This document shows, piece after piece, positions 12,240-24,290 of a DNA stretch of 64,000 bases. A model generated the notes under the pieces. The model saw only the letters and a list, made by a program, of their open reading frames with translations. It was not told the DNA's origin and did not search any database. Within the stretch, counting starts at the first letter, position 1. Each line of letters starts with the position of its first letter. Source of the DNA: Polytrichum commune (lineage: Eukaryota; Streptophyta; Polytrichopsida; Polytrichales; Polytrichaceae); NCBI GenBank assembly GCA_950295325.1, contig OX485805.1, forward strand, positions 30,987,501-31,051,500, in the 5' to 3' direction. Position numbers and translations under genes: made by a program.

Positions 12240-12485
12240 ATGGTCCGAGATGACCCTAAACTTCCAGATGGCAATGGAGAAGTACCCAGATCCGAACGGA
12301 AGGGTTGACGGTTCGATTCCCGGATGTGAAATCTTCTCTCCACTTGATGTAGAAACCAAAAACCCACCCACCGTAAGTTAGGCAGTAAACCCCACACTGC
12401 ACCAAGGAGATCCTTGAGCAGGGTAGGGCCAACAGACTCAAATTCATCTCGGATTGCCTGACGTTGTATATTACAGTTATTATTA
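12240..12485 (+). mobile_element. tRNA-derived SINE with 11-bp target duplication
   Basis: A pol III A box (TGGCAATGGAG, 12269-12279) is followed about 40 bp later by a perfect B box (GGTTCGATTCC, 12310-12320), as in tRNA genes. The rest is not tRNA-like and ends in a TTATTATTA tail. The element is bounded by an exact direct repeat TTTCACATCCT (12229-12239 and 12486-12496). It sits inside repeat R2, and the two other R2 copies show the site without it. It would have been copied by a LINE reverse transcriptase in trans. No other copy was noticed in the window. Confidence 0.85.
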
Positions 12486-12540
12486 TTTCACATCCTTAAG
12501 AAAAGTGGGCTAGTTGGAAAAGGTAACCATTTAAGACATG

Positions 12541-13363
12541 CATACTTTATTTAGAGCCAAATTTTGTGTTAGGTGATAACAAAAGATTCAAAAAATAATT
12601 CATTGAGCGATGAGAAGTTGTGATTTCTTTTATAGCATATGACTACAAGATCTCCTACCGATGTTGAGCTTAGCTCACTATTCACAAGTCTGGCCAAAAT
12701 ATGATCAGAAATTAATCTACTATTATTCAAACGGTGGCATTCATTCTATAATATACTCGTGTTTAACAAATTGGAACCAACATAAATGACTAGCCAACGA
12801 ATTCAAACCCTAATTACTAATGAGCTAGTTTGTTTCCCCAATCTTGTCAAAATCAAGCTCAAAACTTTAGACAACTCACTAAACCATGTTTCAGTTTAAA
12901 TAAATTCTTGTGATGTTTAACTACACTGATATGTGCAATTAGGTTGGCCCACACTAATTAAGGGGCACTTCTTACTATTTTTGGTTATTTATTACCACAA
13001 TAGCCCAATACATGAGTTTTTAGTTGAGTCATATACGGGTTTGATACACGAAGGTATGAGGTTTTTATGATATAGTTTTGATCGAAGGTAATTTGCATGG
13101 ATAAAGAGGCAATTATTCATGAAGGTGACTTGATTGTACGTATGGGTGTACTAAAGAATAACCACACTATTTCAATGGATAGCTAACTTGTAATAAATAA
13201 GCAAGGATAGAGATGGTGGTCAAGTTGGCTCAAATTTCTCCTTGTTCATTGGTCACCTTAAATCCATGTTCAACGATGCTGTTAAAACCAATGCAGGAGG
13301 CATGACTTGGGTATGTGGGCCTTAAAGTATGCGATCACTATTCTTAGTTGGACTCCTATGTTA
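12541..13363. repeat. Intergenic DNA including dispersed block R4
   Basis: 12925-13140 resembles 37325-37520. Both contain GTGCAAT(T)AGGTTGGCCCA near the start and a CAATTTGCATGG..AAAGAGGCAA-like block near the end, and an inverted version of the latter is at 6815-6865. The class is unknown. No gene seen. Confidence 0.45.
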
Positions 13364-14316
13364 GGGTCTAGCCACCACCTAGTTAAGAGAATTAGCTAAC
13401 TCACAAGTTAGTGAGGAATAGCTAACCAAAATTCTAGCTGACTAAAATCATGGGCACACCACTTGCCTAGGAAGATTAACTAACAATGTGAGTTAGTGAA
13501 ATCAACTACCATAGAGGGCTCTCTATTCCAACACTAATTAACTATTTTCCCCTCAAATTTTGCCATGTGTCATGCTTACATTCGTCATTGCCCACTTGTA
13601 TCCCATATGGAAACTACAACCCGGCACATGTAAAGATTAAATAGGGAGCCCTCTACAGTAACTCATATGCAAGCTAACTCATCACATGGCCGCACATCCC
13701 AGTTATCATTAACCAAAGGTTGACCAATTTAAGAGAGGAGTTAAGGTTAATTAATCAAGTTTCCTCAACTTGCCCAAGTTTTGAACACGACACTAATTAT
13801 GGTGCATATAATTAAGTGGTCCGCACTATATATGTTGCATTATGATTATGATATATTAATATAATTTGAACATTGAAAAGTATTATCTTATATTAGTGTA
13901 TCCAATAAATGTTATTTTATCATTTAAAATGGATGCTAATCTAGGATGATGTAAGAAATAGTGTGGTCCAACTTGTAGAGGAACAAAGAAGAGATGGAGA
14001 ATTGAAAGGTGGACATTCAAGACAAAAAACTTGGGCTACTCATTTGTAAGAGTTACTTAACATTAGGCTATGCATGAGTTAAGATTTCTTCACAAAAACA
14101 AGGTCCCAAAAGTTAACTAACTTCTATATTGATAACTTTTATTTGAATCCCAATTTTAACTAGGTGGTGCGGCCTTGAGATGGATTAGCTCTCACATAGG
14201 TTAGCTACCATGTATGTTAGCTGACTCTTTTAACTAGGCAATGGGGGCACAATACAACTAACTTGAGTGGTTACCTACTCTAACCAGTGCCTTAATCGGG
14301 ATGTGTGATTGGACCC
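13364..14316. mobile_element. Probable Harbinger-like element, 953 bp, non-coding
   Basis: Flanked by TTA (13361-13363 and 14317-14319). The left end starts GGGTCTA and the right end inverted starts GGGTCCA. Subterminal inverted blocks follow: CCTAGTTAAGAGAATTAGCTAAC at the left against GTTAGCTGACTCTTTTAACTAGG at the right. A second inverted pair (GAGGGCTC(T/C)CTATT) lies at about 13508 and 13650. No transposase. The terminal match is short, so the boundaries are less certain. Confidence 0.5.
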
Positions 14317-15610
14317 TTAGAGTGGTATCTAGTAGGTTTGTTGTAGAGAAAGGATATTGCGAATGTTACAATGATTTGAACTTTGTGCTCAAGATCTATA
14401 AAAACTATTCTAGGTTTAGTAGCCAACCAACACAATTGGGAGGACTCGTGTAATCATTTCAAGAGAAATAAGTTATTCACTTCGACTACCTATAACTTTT
14501 GCATCCCCGCTCCAATTAAAAAATTTGAAATGACAATCTATGTAATTTGCACTTGCTAATTGAAGGATAAATACCAACGTGAGAATTTACATGATTTGAT
14601 GCAACAACTTAATCATTTTGTGAAGTTGGAAGTGCTCAAGATACCAGCTCAAACCTTTAGTGCTAATGGGGATCAAATTTCCAACATGGGAACCAACAAA
14701 CAACGTAAGAAAGTGTATCTTCACTTTGCAAATGACCGATATGTTTGTATGAGCTCCAACTTTTTTTTGAAGGCATCTAAAATGGTGCTCTCAAAGGTTT
14801 GGCAAGGAGGAGATCATTCTTATATAGCTGTATTTTTTGGCCAATGTCAAACGTCTTTCCTTCATTTCACCAACATTAGGGTTCCATATATGCCACTTGT
14901 ACACTCCTTAGACAATATAAAGTGTCAAAATTGGGGAGGAATCTCAGACCAAACATGAGTTTTTGAGAGACTTTGAGGATAACTCTAATGAGAGGGGAAT
15001 TAAACAAAATAACAAATAAAAATGGGAATAATGGCATGGCTTAGAGATCTTTTGTGACCTATTTGGTGACTATTAATCAATGGGCAACCCATGACAATAC
15101 ACCAAATATATGATTTTACTGAGACATTAAGATTGGTGTGCCATGTTAATCAGAGTGGACTTGATGACTTGTCATGTAGTTCCAAGTATTTGTGGCACCA
15201 TGTTTAGTTGCCACCCAATTTTTTCTAGACGATTAATGTGGATTGACGATGACTAGTGTGCTCGATCACATTAAATCATGTGTTTAGTGCACATTAATCA
15301 AGTTCATTAAACATATGCTAATATGGCATGTATTAGAATTGGTGTGCCATGTTAATTATAGAGGTTTCATAACTTGTCATACCGTACTAGATGTCATATG
15401 ACACCCTCTCTACATTGATCATGGCAAGTATTGTGGGTGTATGTAAAGTGTGACTTTGTGTCTTTTAGGAAAGAACAAAAAAAACAAAAAATGATGTGAA
15501 GTCACATTGTTTGTTTGTGGAAAATGAACAAGATGTGATGGGTATGTTATCTTGGTACCTTGAACCTCCGGTGTTATATAAGGTGTGTTGGTAAAAATTG
15601 TGCACCCATA
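14317..15610. other. Intergenic DNA with one unexplained 132-codon frame
   Basis: The open frame at 14560-14958 has an ATG and 132 codons, but I recognise no domain, and the sequence around it has the base composition of the non-coding flanks. 14465-14515 resembles a dispersed block also found at 25945 and 41255 (CACTT..GA..CCTATAACTTTTGCAT). I do not call a gene. Confidence 0.4.
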
Positions 15611-15619
15611 GTATGTCCT

Positions 15620-16958
15620 CGATGTTTTTAGTGTAGATATCTTGTTAATAGTGTGGCCTACAATATGACTTATATACCATAACCAAAGTACACTTGAATA
15701 TTGTAATCAATGTCACTTACTATTTGGATTACGGAAGGCTATATCTATTTATTACATATCTCATATTTTAGCAACAAATGTCAAAATGGTTGTTTGGATG
15801 TTTTTGAACAATAACAACTTTATTTGGTAAAAAAAGATTACTTCACTAGTAAAAAAGATTAGCATTGTGTAACTCTAGGTTGTGAGTGACACTACATATC
15901 ATATTTATTGTAGTTGCCACCCAACGATTGCAAGCCAATTACTGTGAGTTGGTGATGCAATAATAATGTGGGCCACACTAAATCACATGTTAGAACCATA
16001 GTGTCGAACTATGGTAATTCACCCTATAAATACTCTCTTTATTGCAATAACTCCTATGTGTATGCAATTAGGAATTTGGTGGAATAGTATTATCCCCAAT
16101 GTCATTAGTGTGGATATATTGTCAACATGGTGGCCCTGATGATATACTATAATCATTGTAGTTCCCACCCAATCAATGGTTGCAAGCTAATTTCAATGAG
16201 TTGTGATGAAATAATAACACAAACCAAACTAAATCAAATGTTTAGTGTAGACCTGTGGTAATTATATTTTTTCCTTATGGACCTTTGAATGCAATAACTC
16301 CTCCGTGTGTGTTGAATATGGTGGTGGTGTAGCATTATCTCCAATGTTTTTAGCATGGTTATCTTGTTAATAATGTGGCCCACAATATACCTATACTTAA
16401 TGTGGGCCACACTATATAAGATGTTTATTGCAGTCCCATGGTAATAATATTACACCCTACATAGACCTTTTCATTGCTTGGTAGCTTCCACGTGTTTGTA
16501 GCTGGAAATCCAACGGTATAGTATCCCCAATTATTTCAGTTTGGATATCTCATCAACAATGTGCAAAAGTGGGTGATGACATAGTAGTGTTGACCACAAC
16601 AAAGTAGTTGTTTAATGCAATCTTGTGGTAATTATATTTCACCCATAATAACTTTTTACATGGTACCTCCTCCATGTGTGCCATGGGAACCCAACGGTAT
16701 AGTATGATCCCAATATTCTTAGTGTATACATCTTTTGCTCATAGTGTGGCCCACAATATGTACCATAACATTCAATGTAGTTCACACTTGCCCCCCGATT
16801 AATGGTTGCAAGCCAATTAGTTGTAGGAAGAGTGGGTGATGAAATAATAGTGTGGGCCACACTAAACTAGATGTTTAGTGTAGTCCCATGGTAACCATGA
16901 TAAGCCCTTCGTGTATGTGACTGGGAATCTAGTGGTATAGTGCTATCCCCAATATTCT

Positions 16959-16989
<31 letters not shown>

Positions 16990-17445
16990 CTGTTCATTGT
17001 GTGGCGCACAACATGTACCACAATAGTCAACGTTTTTCAAATTTGCCCCCCCCCCCTCAATTAATGGTTGGAAGCTAATTAGATGTGGGAAGGGTGGGTG
17101 ATGGAGTAATAGTGTGTGGGCCACACTAAATCCGATTTTATCTGATTTTTAGTGGAGTCCCATGGTAACTACTCTATATATAAAAATTACCACAATAAGT
17201 CCTTCATGTCTACAACTGAGAATTTGGTGGTATAGTGTTATCCCTCGTATTGTCAATGCATATATCTTTTGTTAATAAGGGGGAGCACAATATGTACCAT
17301 AATAGTCAATGTAGTTCAAATCCCCCCCCCCCCAATCAATCAATGGTTGCGAGCCAATTAGCTATGGAAAGAGTGGGTGATGAAATAATAGTGTGGGGCA
17401 CACTAAATCATGTGTTTAGTGGAGTCCCATGGTAATTAGAGTTCA
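15620..17445. repeat. Array of seven diverged 180-470 bp units
   Basis: The same order of blocks recurs seven times: TTAGTGTGGATATCTTGTTAATA, then GTGGCCCACAATATGTACC, then a CCCACC/CCCCCC tract, then AATGGTTGCAAGCCAATTA, then GTGATGAAATAATAGTGTGG, then CCACACTAAATC..TTTAGTG, then a CCATGGTAATT block. Anchor copies lie at about 15640, 16110, 16340, 16540, 16718, 16955 and 17248. Units differ by substitutions and indels, including a GT/TA microsatellite (16960-16990) and C-runs. The TTTAGTGTAG motif links the unit to the MITE family at 8131-8502, so the array may be amplified MITE DNA. Confidence 0.75.
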
Positions 17446-17447
17446 CC

Positions 17448-17456
17448 CTATAAATA
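17448..17456 (+). promoter_or_regulatory. Candidate TATA box of the SRC2-like gene
   Basis: CTATAAATA at the very end of the seven-unit array, followed about 30 bp later by GC-richer, pyrimidine-rich sequence that reads like a 5'UTR exon. An identical motif lies in an earlier array unit (16024-16032), so the element appears to come from the repeat. Its role is inferred from position only. Confidence 0.4.
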
Positions 17457-17479
17457 CTATTCTTACCGCATGGTTTAGT

Positions 17480-20400
17480 CCTCCGTGAGTGCGGCAGCGA
17501 ATCCGGCGGAAGGCGAAAGCGCGTGCGAGCATCAAGCGTAAGAAACTCGGAAGTAGGTGGAATTGTCGCATTGTCTCTCTCTCTATCGATCGACTTCGAA
17601 CTTCAATCATTGATTCAATCGACCATCCAAGTTTCGGGTATCGTTCACGGAAACACCTACGCAACGTCCCTCAAGAAATTCAAAGCTTGGGCTTAGGTGT
17701 GGCCCCATCTTCATCCGGACCTGAGTAAGTTTCCAGTAAGTTCATGACGCAACTTGGAGCCAAGTAGTCGCCTGAATCGTGCTGCTAATGAATTGCAGCG
17801 TCCGAGTCGGTCCGCACTTGCAGATTGCTCCAGGAAATTGTGCGCGAATTGCACCGCTTTTTCGACGTGGTGTGCTCCTCACGTTTTGAGGGTGGAAGAA
17901 GGTTGTTGTATTGTCCGTGTCGTTGTTTTGGTGGAGCTTCGGTCTAAGTAAAGATCCCGATATAAAGTAGCAGGTTTGGTGAGGCTATCCGATTTGCAAT
18001 TAAGCGTGCTACCTTTGAGATCAAGGCTGTTTGTTGTTGTGGAGAGCGAGCAGCCTATGGTTGAGCAGGTGAGGGTTGGTTCGGTGGCCTTGAAATCCTA
18101 TACAAGGAGATAAACTTGAGTCAGGTCCGGGCATACAACTTTGCAAGGGCCATAGGTATAGTGTATAGATTGCATTTTGATGATGAATGGTGTGCTTAAC
18201 GATGGGTTTATGTCAATGAGGTCAACATGAATGAGTTATGTGGACATTGTAGTCGTGGATCAAAGTCAAACTTATGGCCAGGTTGATAGATATGGGATTT
18301 CCTTTCTAAGGAATTGGGATAAAGTATTGTTGCGGTATTGGCTGGGAGAGAGACACAGAGAGAGAGAGAGAGAGGGGATTTTGTGGTGATGAATTAGCTT
18401 GTCGTTTGGTGCATTTGGTACCAGGTTTGGTAACGTTATCCGATTCGCAAATTAGGCGTGCTACCTTTTGGATCAGATACTATTGTGCAGAGAAAGAAGT
18501 AGCCTATGGTCTAGCAGGTGAGGGTTTGGTGGCCTTGAAACATTTTAAAAGGAGATACTCAAGTCTCGGTAGGAGGGGTATGTGAGGTGAAGTACACAGA
18601 ATTTCTGCAAGATCCACAGGGATAGTGTGTAGTTCGCTTAGCGATGAGTTTATGAAGGGTAGGACGGTTGGTTTGTATGGACATTGGAATCCTGGATAGG
18701 AGACGCACTTATGGGTCAGGGTTAAGTGGTCGGAAGTGTGGGTGGGGATTCTCTTAAGGAATTGGTTTGGTAGGAATGTGTGGTGACGTGCACTTGCTGG
18801 AAGATACTTAAGGATTTTGTGTAAATTTTCCATAATGAGAGGGATTTGTTTATCGTTTTGTGCTCATCCGATTTGCAAAATAGGCATGCTACCTTTTGGA
18901 TCAAGACTCTTTTTGCAGAGAAAAAAACAGGTTATGGTGTAGCATGTGAGGGTTCGGTGGCATTGGAATCCTTACAAGGCTTACTTAGGTCCCAGTAGGA
19001 GAGGTATGGGAGTTTGTGTAGATAGCACTTGATGAATGGTGTGCTGCTTAATGATGAGTTTATGGAGGTCAAGCTGAATGGGTAATGTGGACAACGAAAT
19101 CCTGGATAGGAAACAAGCTCATGGCCAGGCTGAAAGATTTGAGGGTTATATGTTAATAGACGTTTACTTGACCATGGGTGGATGGAGGGTAAGGTGAATG
19201 CATAAATTTTTTTGCGCCACTAACATTTTGAGCTTCATCATTTTCAGGAAAGAGCAGAATTCAAAATGGAGCAGCGAGAGATTGAGGTGACGCTGATATC
19301 AGCGCAGAATCTGAAGAAGGTGGCAACGTTTGGAAAGATGAACACGTACGCGGTGGCGTGGGTGCACCCGGGCATGAAAGTGTCGTCGCCGATGGACACC
19401 AAGGGCAATTTGAGCCCGACTTGGAATGCCAAGCTCAAGCTCATGGCAGACGAGCAGCTCGTGCAGGAAGGAAATGTGGTCCTGGTTGTGGACCTGTACC
19501 ACCATGGGTCACTCGGAAACAAGCTCGTTGGGTCATCCACCATCCCGTTGTCTGATCTCAGGGTCGTCAACAAAGACGATAACCCTGATAATAAGCCGGA
19601 GAAGGCCGGGAAGTCGGTCGACAGTAGCTTCAAGTCTGTCCCGGTATGCTCCTCTCCTCTCTTTTTTTCACTGTTTTACTCCCTACCCCTCTCTATGTTT
19701 GATTATTTGTTAGAAATGAGGTCCAGAACCCTTGCAAATGGCTTCAAATTCAGGCGAGGGCGAACAGAGCTAACCTTCAACTCAACATGGGACTTGTGGT
19801 TTGTTGCTTGTTGTTCTGCATACAACACCATCCACGAAGGTAGTGTGGGGGTTTCAATGAAGAACATTCTATATCGGTTCTTGGAGGGTCAAACTCATTT
19901 TGGCATGCTAAAATGAGTTTGGCCCTCAATGAACCGAAATAGGGTGCTCTTCGTTCAAATTCAAACACTACCTCCCAGAATGAACCGTTCCAAGTGGAAG
20001 AAATTATTGATTTTGTTTACAAAACAACCAATGAGAAAGTATAGAGGACCAACTCTCGACAAAAAGTCTCAATTCAGTTAAAGGATATCTCTAGTGTGTG
20101 CTGCGATTTCGTCTCACTTCGTGAGGTGCAATCTGGTTCTGCATCTACTTTGGCTCTTGTGCGTTTCGTGGCATCTGATGTGCGTGTATTTTGGGCATTC
20201 GATGACATCTGATTTCAATGAGTCTCATATGTGCACATGAATAAGGAATGGGATACTCCTGATCTCGAGTTGCACGTTGAGGAGAGCATGACCTAAATGC
20301 GTTGTCCAATTGCAATGGTTTTCCTTTGAGACACCTACTCAGCATTTTTTGAGTTATCCTTAAACTCAACATGAACACCTTCCACATTTTTCGGTTAGTT

Positions 20401-21901
20401 TTGAACATTTATTCTGGAGGTAGTTATGTGGAGGTTTGAAAGATGACCATTATACGTCAGTTCATTGAGGGTCAAACTCCTTCCGGCATGCCAAGAGGTG
20501 CTAAATGAGCTTGGCCTTCCATGAACTGAAATAGGTTGCTCTTTATTCAAATTCAAACACCACCTCCAAGTGTGCACAAGTGGAAAGAAAGAAAGGAAGA
20601 TAGTGGACAAGAAGTGGATTGGAAGGAATGATCGATATTGTATGTGAAACAGCCCATGTAAAACCATAGAGGACCAACTCCTGTCAAACTCCAGAGTTCT
20701 AGGATAATTCTTTTCAACCTGAATTCCACATCATCATGCAATGCGAGGATGGTATTTAGTGTCACCATTTATGGTATTTATTGTCCCATACACTATATGC
20801 GGAGGGCCTAAACTAGATGCCCAGAGGTCTCAAAGTGCCATGTCCGCTAATTGCCAATCTGAGACCATTTGTCAACAGAAGTAACTCTTTAAACTTTTTA
20901 AAGAGAAAAGTTACTTACCTTATGACATTTAGCGTAGCACATTGGGATACTTGAGACGTTACTTTTCCATTTGGGTATGCAATGGAACATAGCATCAAGC
21001 ATACTAATAGCAAGTGTCGTGCTTTTACATTTTAATATCCTACATACTAATGCCGAGTGTCATATGTGCACACTTCAGTCAATTTATAGACCATTTTGTA
21101 ACAGTAGGCATACACCTCATAACACTATCGAACATACTCATGTCTAAGAAATTCGTAAACGCATTTGAATGCCAAGTGTCATAAGGCGACACTCATAGCG
21201 GAAGTAGTGGGCATTAGTGTAACCTAGCATATGTCTCCAGAATAGGGTAAGTGACACCGTTGCGCATGCGACACTGAATACCATAACTAGTGTAGTTTCA
21301 AGTCCGGTTGAGGCTTTCAGGATGTAAAATTGTCCAGGGTTTCGATTAGGGTTTCAAAGCTCGTCATCTCCTGGCATTACTAAACTACGTCCTGACAAAG
21401 TGTGGCTTGGCAATTTTGCAGGTGATGAGACCATCAGGGCGACCACACGGCACCCTAAATCTGTCTGTGAAGCTAGGAGAGCTAATTCGTTACCCGCACC
21501 CTCAGATGGGATCTGTGGCTCCGCCTTATGTGACGGGAGGTGTAATGCCAGACCCTGTCTCAACAAGTAAAGGTGAACCTGTATATGCATACCCGGCCAC
21601 TTATCCTCCTGCTTATGGACAGCCAGGTGGAAGCCAGCCGTACCCACAACAAGGGTACCCAGCAGCAGGCGGTATGCCAGCTCCTTACTACCCGCCCGCA
21701 ACGTATGCTCAGCAGCCACCTCAGCAAAAGCAGAAAAAAGGTCGTGGCTTGGGTGGTGGATTGGGAGCCGGATTGGTGGGTGGTGCTTTAGGAGGCTTGT
21801 TGCTCGGGTCCGTGATCGGTGATGGATTTGGTGATGGTGGCGGTGGGTGTGGTGGTGGTGGATGTGGAGGTGGTGGATGTGGTGGTGGATGTGGAGGCTA
21901 A
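17480..21901 (+). CDS. SRC2-like C2-domain protein with glycine/cysteine-rich tail
   Basis: Coding exons are 19266-19643 and 21422-21901, joined in phase 0 (donor CCG|GTATGC, acceptor TTGCAG|GTGATG), giving 285 residues. A non-coding first exon (about 17480-17724, donor CTGA|GTAAGT) with a 5'UTR intron ending TTTTCAG|GAAAG at 19247 is inferred. Residues 1-125 are a single C2 domain (starts MEQREIEVTLISAQNLKKV; acidic loops include HPGMKV and DLYHHG). The joining segment RPSGRPHGTLNLSV is the hallmark of the plant SRC2/BAP family. Then come a Pro/Tyr/Gln-rich linker, a hydrophobic glycine-rich stretch (GAGLVGGALGGLLLGSVIGDG) and a CGGGG-repeat tail. Family members bind membranes or phospholipids in cold and defence signalling. 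Both introns are full of repeats. Confidence 0.85.
17968..19190 (+). repeat. Three diverged tandem units in the SRC2 5'UTR intron
   Basis: The block ATCCGATTTGCAA..TAGGCGTGCTACCTTTTGGATCA recurs at about 17987, 18438 and 18865. Each is followed in the same order by AGCCTATGG..AGCAGGTGAGGGTT, a GGTGGCCTTGAAATCC block, a GGTATAGTGTGTAG block and a GTGGACATTG..CTGGATAGG block. The period is about 430-450 bp and identity is modest, so the copies are old. Confidence 0.75.
19836..19977. repeat. Foldback MITE 1 in SRC2 intron 2
   Basis: A hairpin-like element: GGTAGTGTGGGGGTTTCAA at the left pairs with TTCAAATTCAAACACTACC at the right, and inside, GGTCAAACTCATTTTGGCATG pairs with its inverse around 19900. 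A second copy with the same layout lies at 20412-20574. Confidence 0.65.
20412..20574. repeat. Foldback MITE 2 in SRC2 intron 2
   Basis: Same family as 19836-19977. The left arm GGAGGTAGTTATGTGGAGGTTTGAA is partly inverse to TTCAAATTCAAACACCACCTCC at the right. The inner arms GGTCAAACTCCTTCCGGCATG and GAGCTTGGCC also match copy 1. Sequence after it (AGTGGAAAGAA..GAGGACCAACTC) also follows copy 1, so the repeated unit is larger than the hairpin. Confidence 0.6.
20750..21297 (+). mobile_element. 550-bp repeat R3 in SRC2 intron 2
   Basis: Matched in reverse orientation by 24291-24830. Shared blocks are ATTTAGTGTCACC, CCTCTGGGCATCTAGTTTAGGCCC, CTTATGACATTTAG, CATACTAATG..AGTGTCAT and GACACTGAATACCATAA. 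The two ends of each copy are themselves inverted (TGGTATTTAGTGTC against GACACTGAATACCA), so this is a non-coding inverted-repeat transposon related in motif to the TTTAGTGTAG family. Confidence 0.65.
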
Positions 21902-24290
21902 GCGAAGCATGATTAATTTGCAGGTTACTGATTCGGTTGGTTGGTTGGTTTTGTGCAAAACCTACATTCCGTACACCTTGTATAGTTAGTTGATCGAGTG
22001 TCCTGGGTTTGTTGTTTTAAAATATCATTTTTCCTTCCTGTCGGAGGATGACTACTTTCTTGCACTTAAGAAGCTTGGTGGTGCTAATAGACGCTTAGGT
22101 TTAGGATAGCCCAGTACATGTAATCTACAGGATAATTTGGTGTTTGGTGTAAAAGCATCGAGACCCGTGTCCTTGGTTTCGTCATGCTTTGGGTCCCCGA
22201 GGGCATTTGCTTTCGTTTGTATTTATTGAAATTTCAAGATGCCTCATTGGAAGTAAACCAAAACAAGCAGCCTACTGCAATCGATCTTGGCAACCCATGT
22301 CGCTGTGGGTGTAATGGCTGTTGATAGTCCACTCATAGAATATCTGAGGGGTTTTGGTGGTAACGTTGTTGCACCTACTTTTCTCACGCGGTTCACACAA
22401 CTGCACCTTTCAGGGGATAAAGACAACAGTACCACCGCGTTTCCGCTCTCCATGGGATTTTATCTTGAGTTTGTTAATTTGCCAAACGACAAGTGTTAAG
22501 CAAGAAGCCGAGAATTGTACCAAGAAGCCAGAGCTGCTCGCTAAGAGATCGTCTCTTTTGTATGCATCTGTTCTTTTTCTCGTACCAACTTGCAAGCAAG
22601 CCATTTGTAACTTGTTTTAGGTGAATGGCAGAGTTCCCGTAGTCATGTGCAGCTTGGCAGGTGGATAGGACGCACAGGGATAATAATCTGGAAAAGAAGC
22701 GAGGCTTTGTCAGAGATGTGCAGTTTGACCTGATTAACAAACACACTTACAACCAAATTGTGCATACTGAGTGAAGTTTTAGCAGATTTTAGGGCCAGAT
22801 TTGTAGTTCGAGTATGAATAAGTGGAACTGGAATACAGGAAGTGGAGTTGAGAATGGAGGTGCCTGCAAACATGGCATCAAATGCTTGTCAGTAGTCAAA
22901 GTTGACTCAACGAAAAAGACTGTCATGCAGTAAGCCAAGAACGCAGTGCACTCCATCCCAGAATTCAACAGGGGCTCTCAATAATACATTAGTGTGTAAT
23001 GAGTGTACTTTGTAAGGTATGGGTTAATGCTTGCTTATTCTTAGTCTGTCATGGGCCAGATGCCTTTTGAAAGTATGCACATTGCAGACAGGGTTTTATT
23101 AAATTTCTTTGGTTTTATCAAGGATGAGAAATGTGAGGTGCTTAGTGGAGATTTGTTATAGGGAGTTCATGAGAGTTCATGTATTCATGACAACCATGTA
23201 AGTTGAAGGTGAAAACATGGAAAACCCCACACAAGCTCGGACAATCTTGTTTTTTTTTAAAACAAGTTTCACCCTTGAAACCTCAAATGAAACTTGAAAT
23301 TAGTGTGATGAGATTAAATTGAAATAATCCAGACTGTAATGGATCCCTAAGATTGATGCCATGAATCCTAAGGCTATGGGGGGGGGGGGGGGGGGGGGGA
23401 CTTGCCATTATTACCTTTGTATTATGTCAACGCAACTTTGTGAATTTCTGCACTATGATCAAACAACAATGAAACAAAGTTGTGTGTTGGCATCTTATAA
23501 ACGAAGCTATGATTCGACCTAATTCCAAAAGGCTCGAGTGACATTATCGGCAACATAAATGACACGTGCAAGTGACTTGGCTGAGGTCATTTGTACGACA
23601 CTAAAATATGATTTGAATGACCTCAACCAAGAGCCATGATTGGTATGATAATTGAATGCCATAAAAGAGGACTCAACATCCGTTCATTAGGAAGCATAGC
23701 CCCTTCCAAATTTAATACTTCATTGACTACCTAGTAGAGTGCATCGGACAATCACAACACATTGCTTATCTTGGCTGAGTAACTTAAGCCAAATCAAATG
23801 GGGTCCCCTCCCATTAAGCGAGCTTAACATTTGAACGCTCAAATTGGTCAGAAGCATATTGACAATGGTCTTCTTAGATAAAGAATTTGCTTAATACACC
23901 CTATACACTAGAAGTAAACTTGTCCAATGCAACCATCTGTTGCAACTTGGTCATTGCAATTCATGGCAAGAAAATGTATAAATCATTTTGGTTGGCAACC
24001 ATAAGATTTTAGTTACCCATGGTCCTAAAACTGTAGTCAAAAACCTCCAGCTAACAACCAAAATGAGTTATTACACATATTATAGTCATGAGTCGCAATG
24101 GCCGAGTTGCAACAGATGATTGTAATGGACAAGTTCTCTTCTAGTGACATCCAAGTCACCTACATCATCTCAATCTAGTTTGCATGACTTTATTATTAAT
24201 TTTTACTACACCGGATGTATTCCTAGTGTATCACTTATGAAAGTCTAGAGATACATAAAAAAGAAGAAGAAAAGAATCATCAATCACAAA
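21902..24290. other. SRC2 3' flank and intergenic DNA
   Basis: The SRC2 3'UTR probably occupies the first few hundred bases, but no clear AATAAA was found. Open frames are below 90 codons without motifs. A run of 22 G lies at 23378-23399. From about 23500 to 24250 the sequence is low-information AT-rich DNA with no recognised repeat. Confidence 0.4.
23378..23399 (+). repeat. G22 homopolymer
   Basis: Twenty-two consecutive G residues, followed by A. The length is likely variable and hard to sequence. Confidence 0.9.

Larger units (their letters stand above)
11635..12540 (+). repeat. Dispersed repeat R2, copy C, carrying two insertions
   Basis: Same repeat as 1985-2330 and 37965-38310. Blocks in common include GACCATTTAATGAGCA, ATAAGATA, GATCATGTGTTTCACATCC and AAGAAAAGTGGGCTAGTTGG. 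Compared with the two other copies it is split twice: by about 334 bp at 11807-12140 and by a SINE at 12240-12485. Confidence 0.65.

Noticed and set aside
14560-14958. 132-codon plus-strand frame as a small gene
   Set aside because: No recognisable domain, base composition like the non-coding flanks, and no splice or promoter support; part of the area is dispersed repeat.
15620-17445. Array as a CRISPR locus or centromeric satellite
   Set aside because: Units are long and diverged, have no regular spacers, and number only seven beside an expressed-looking gene.
21354-21719. Minus-strand 121-codon frame
   Set aside because: Shadow of the SRC2 last exon on the opposite strand.
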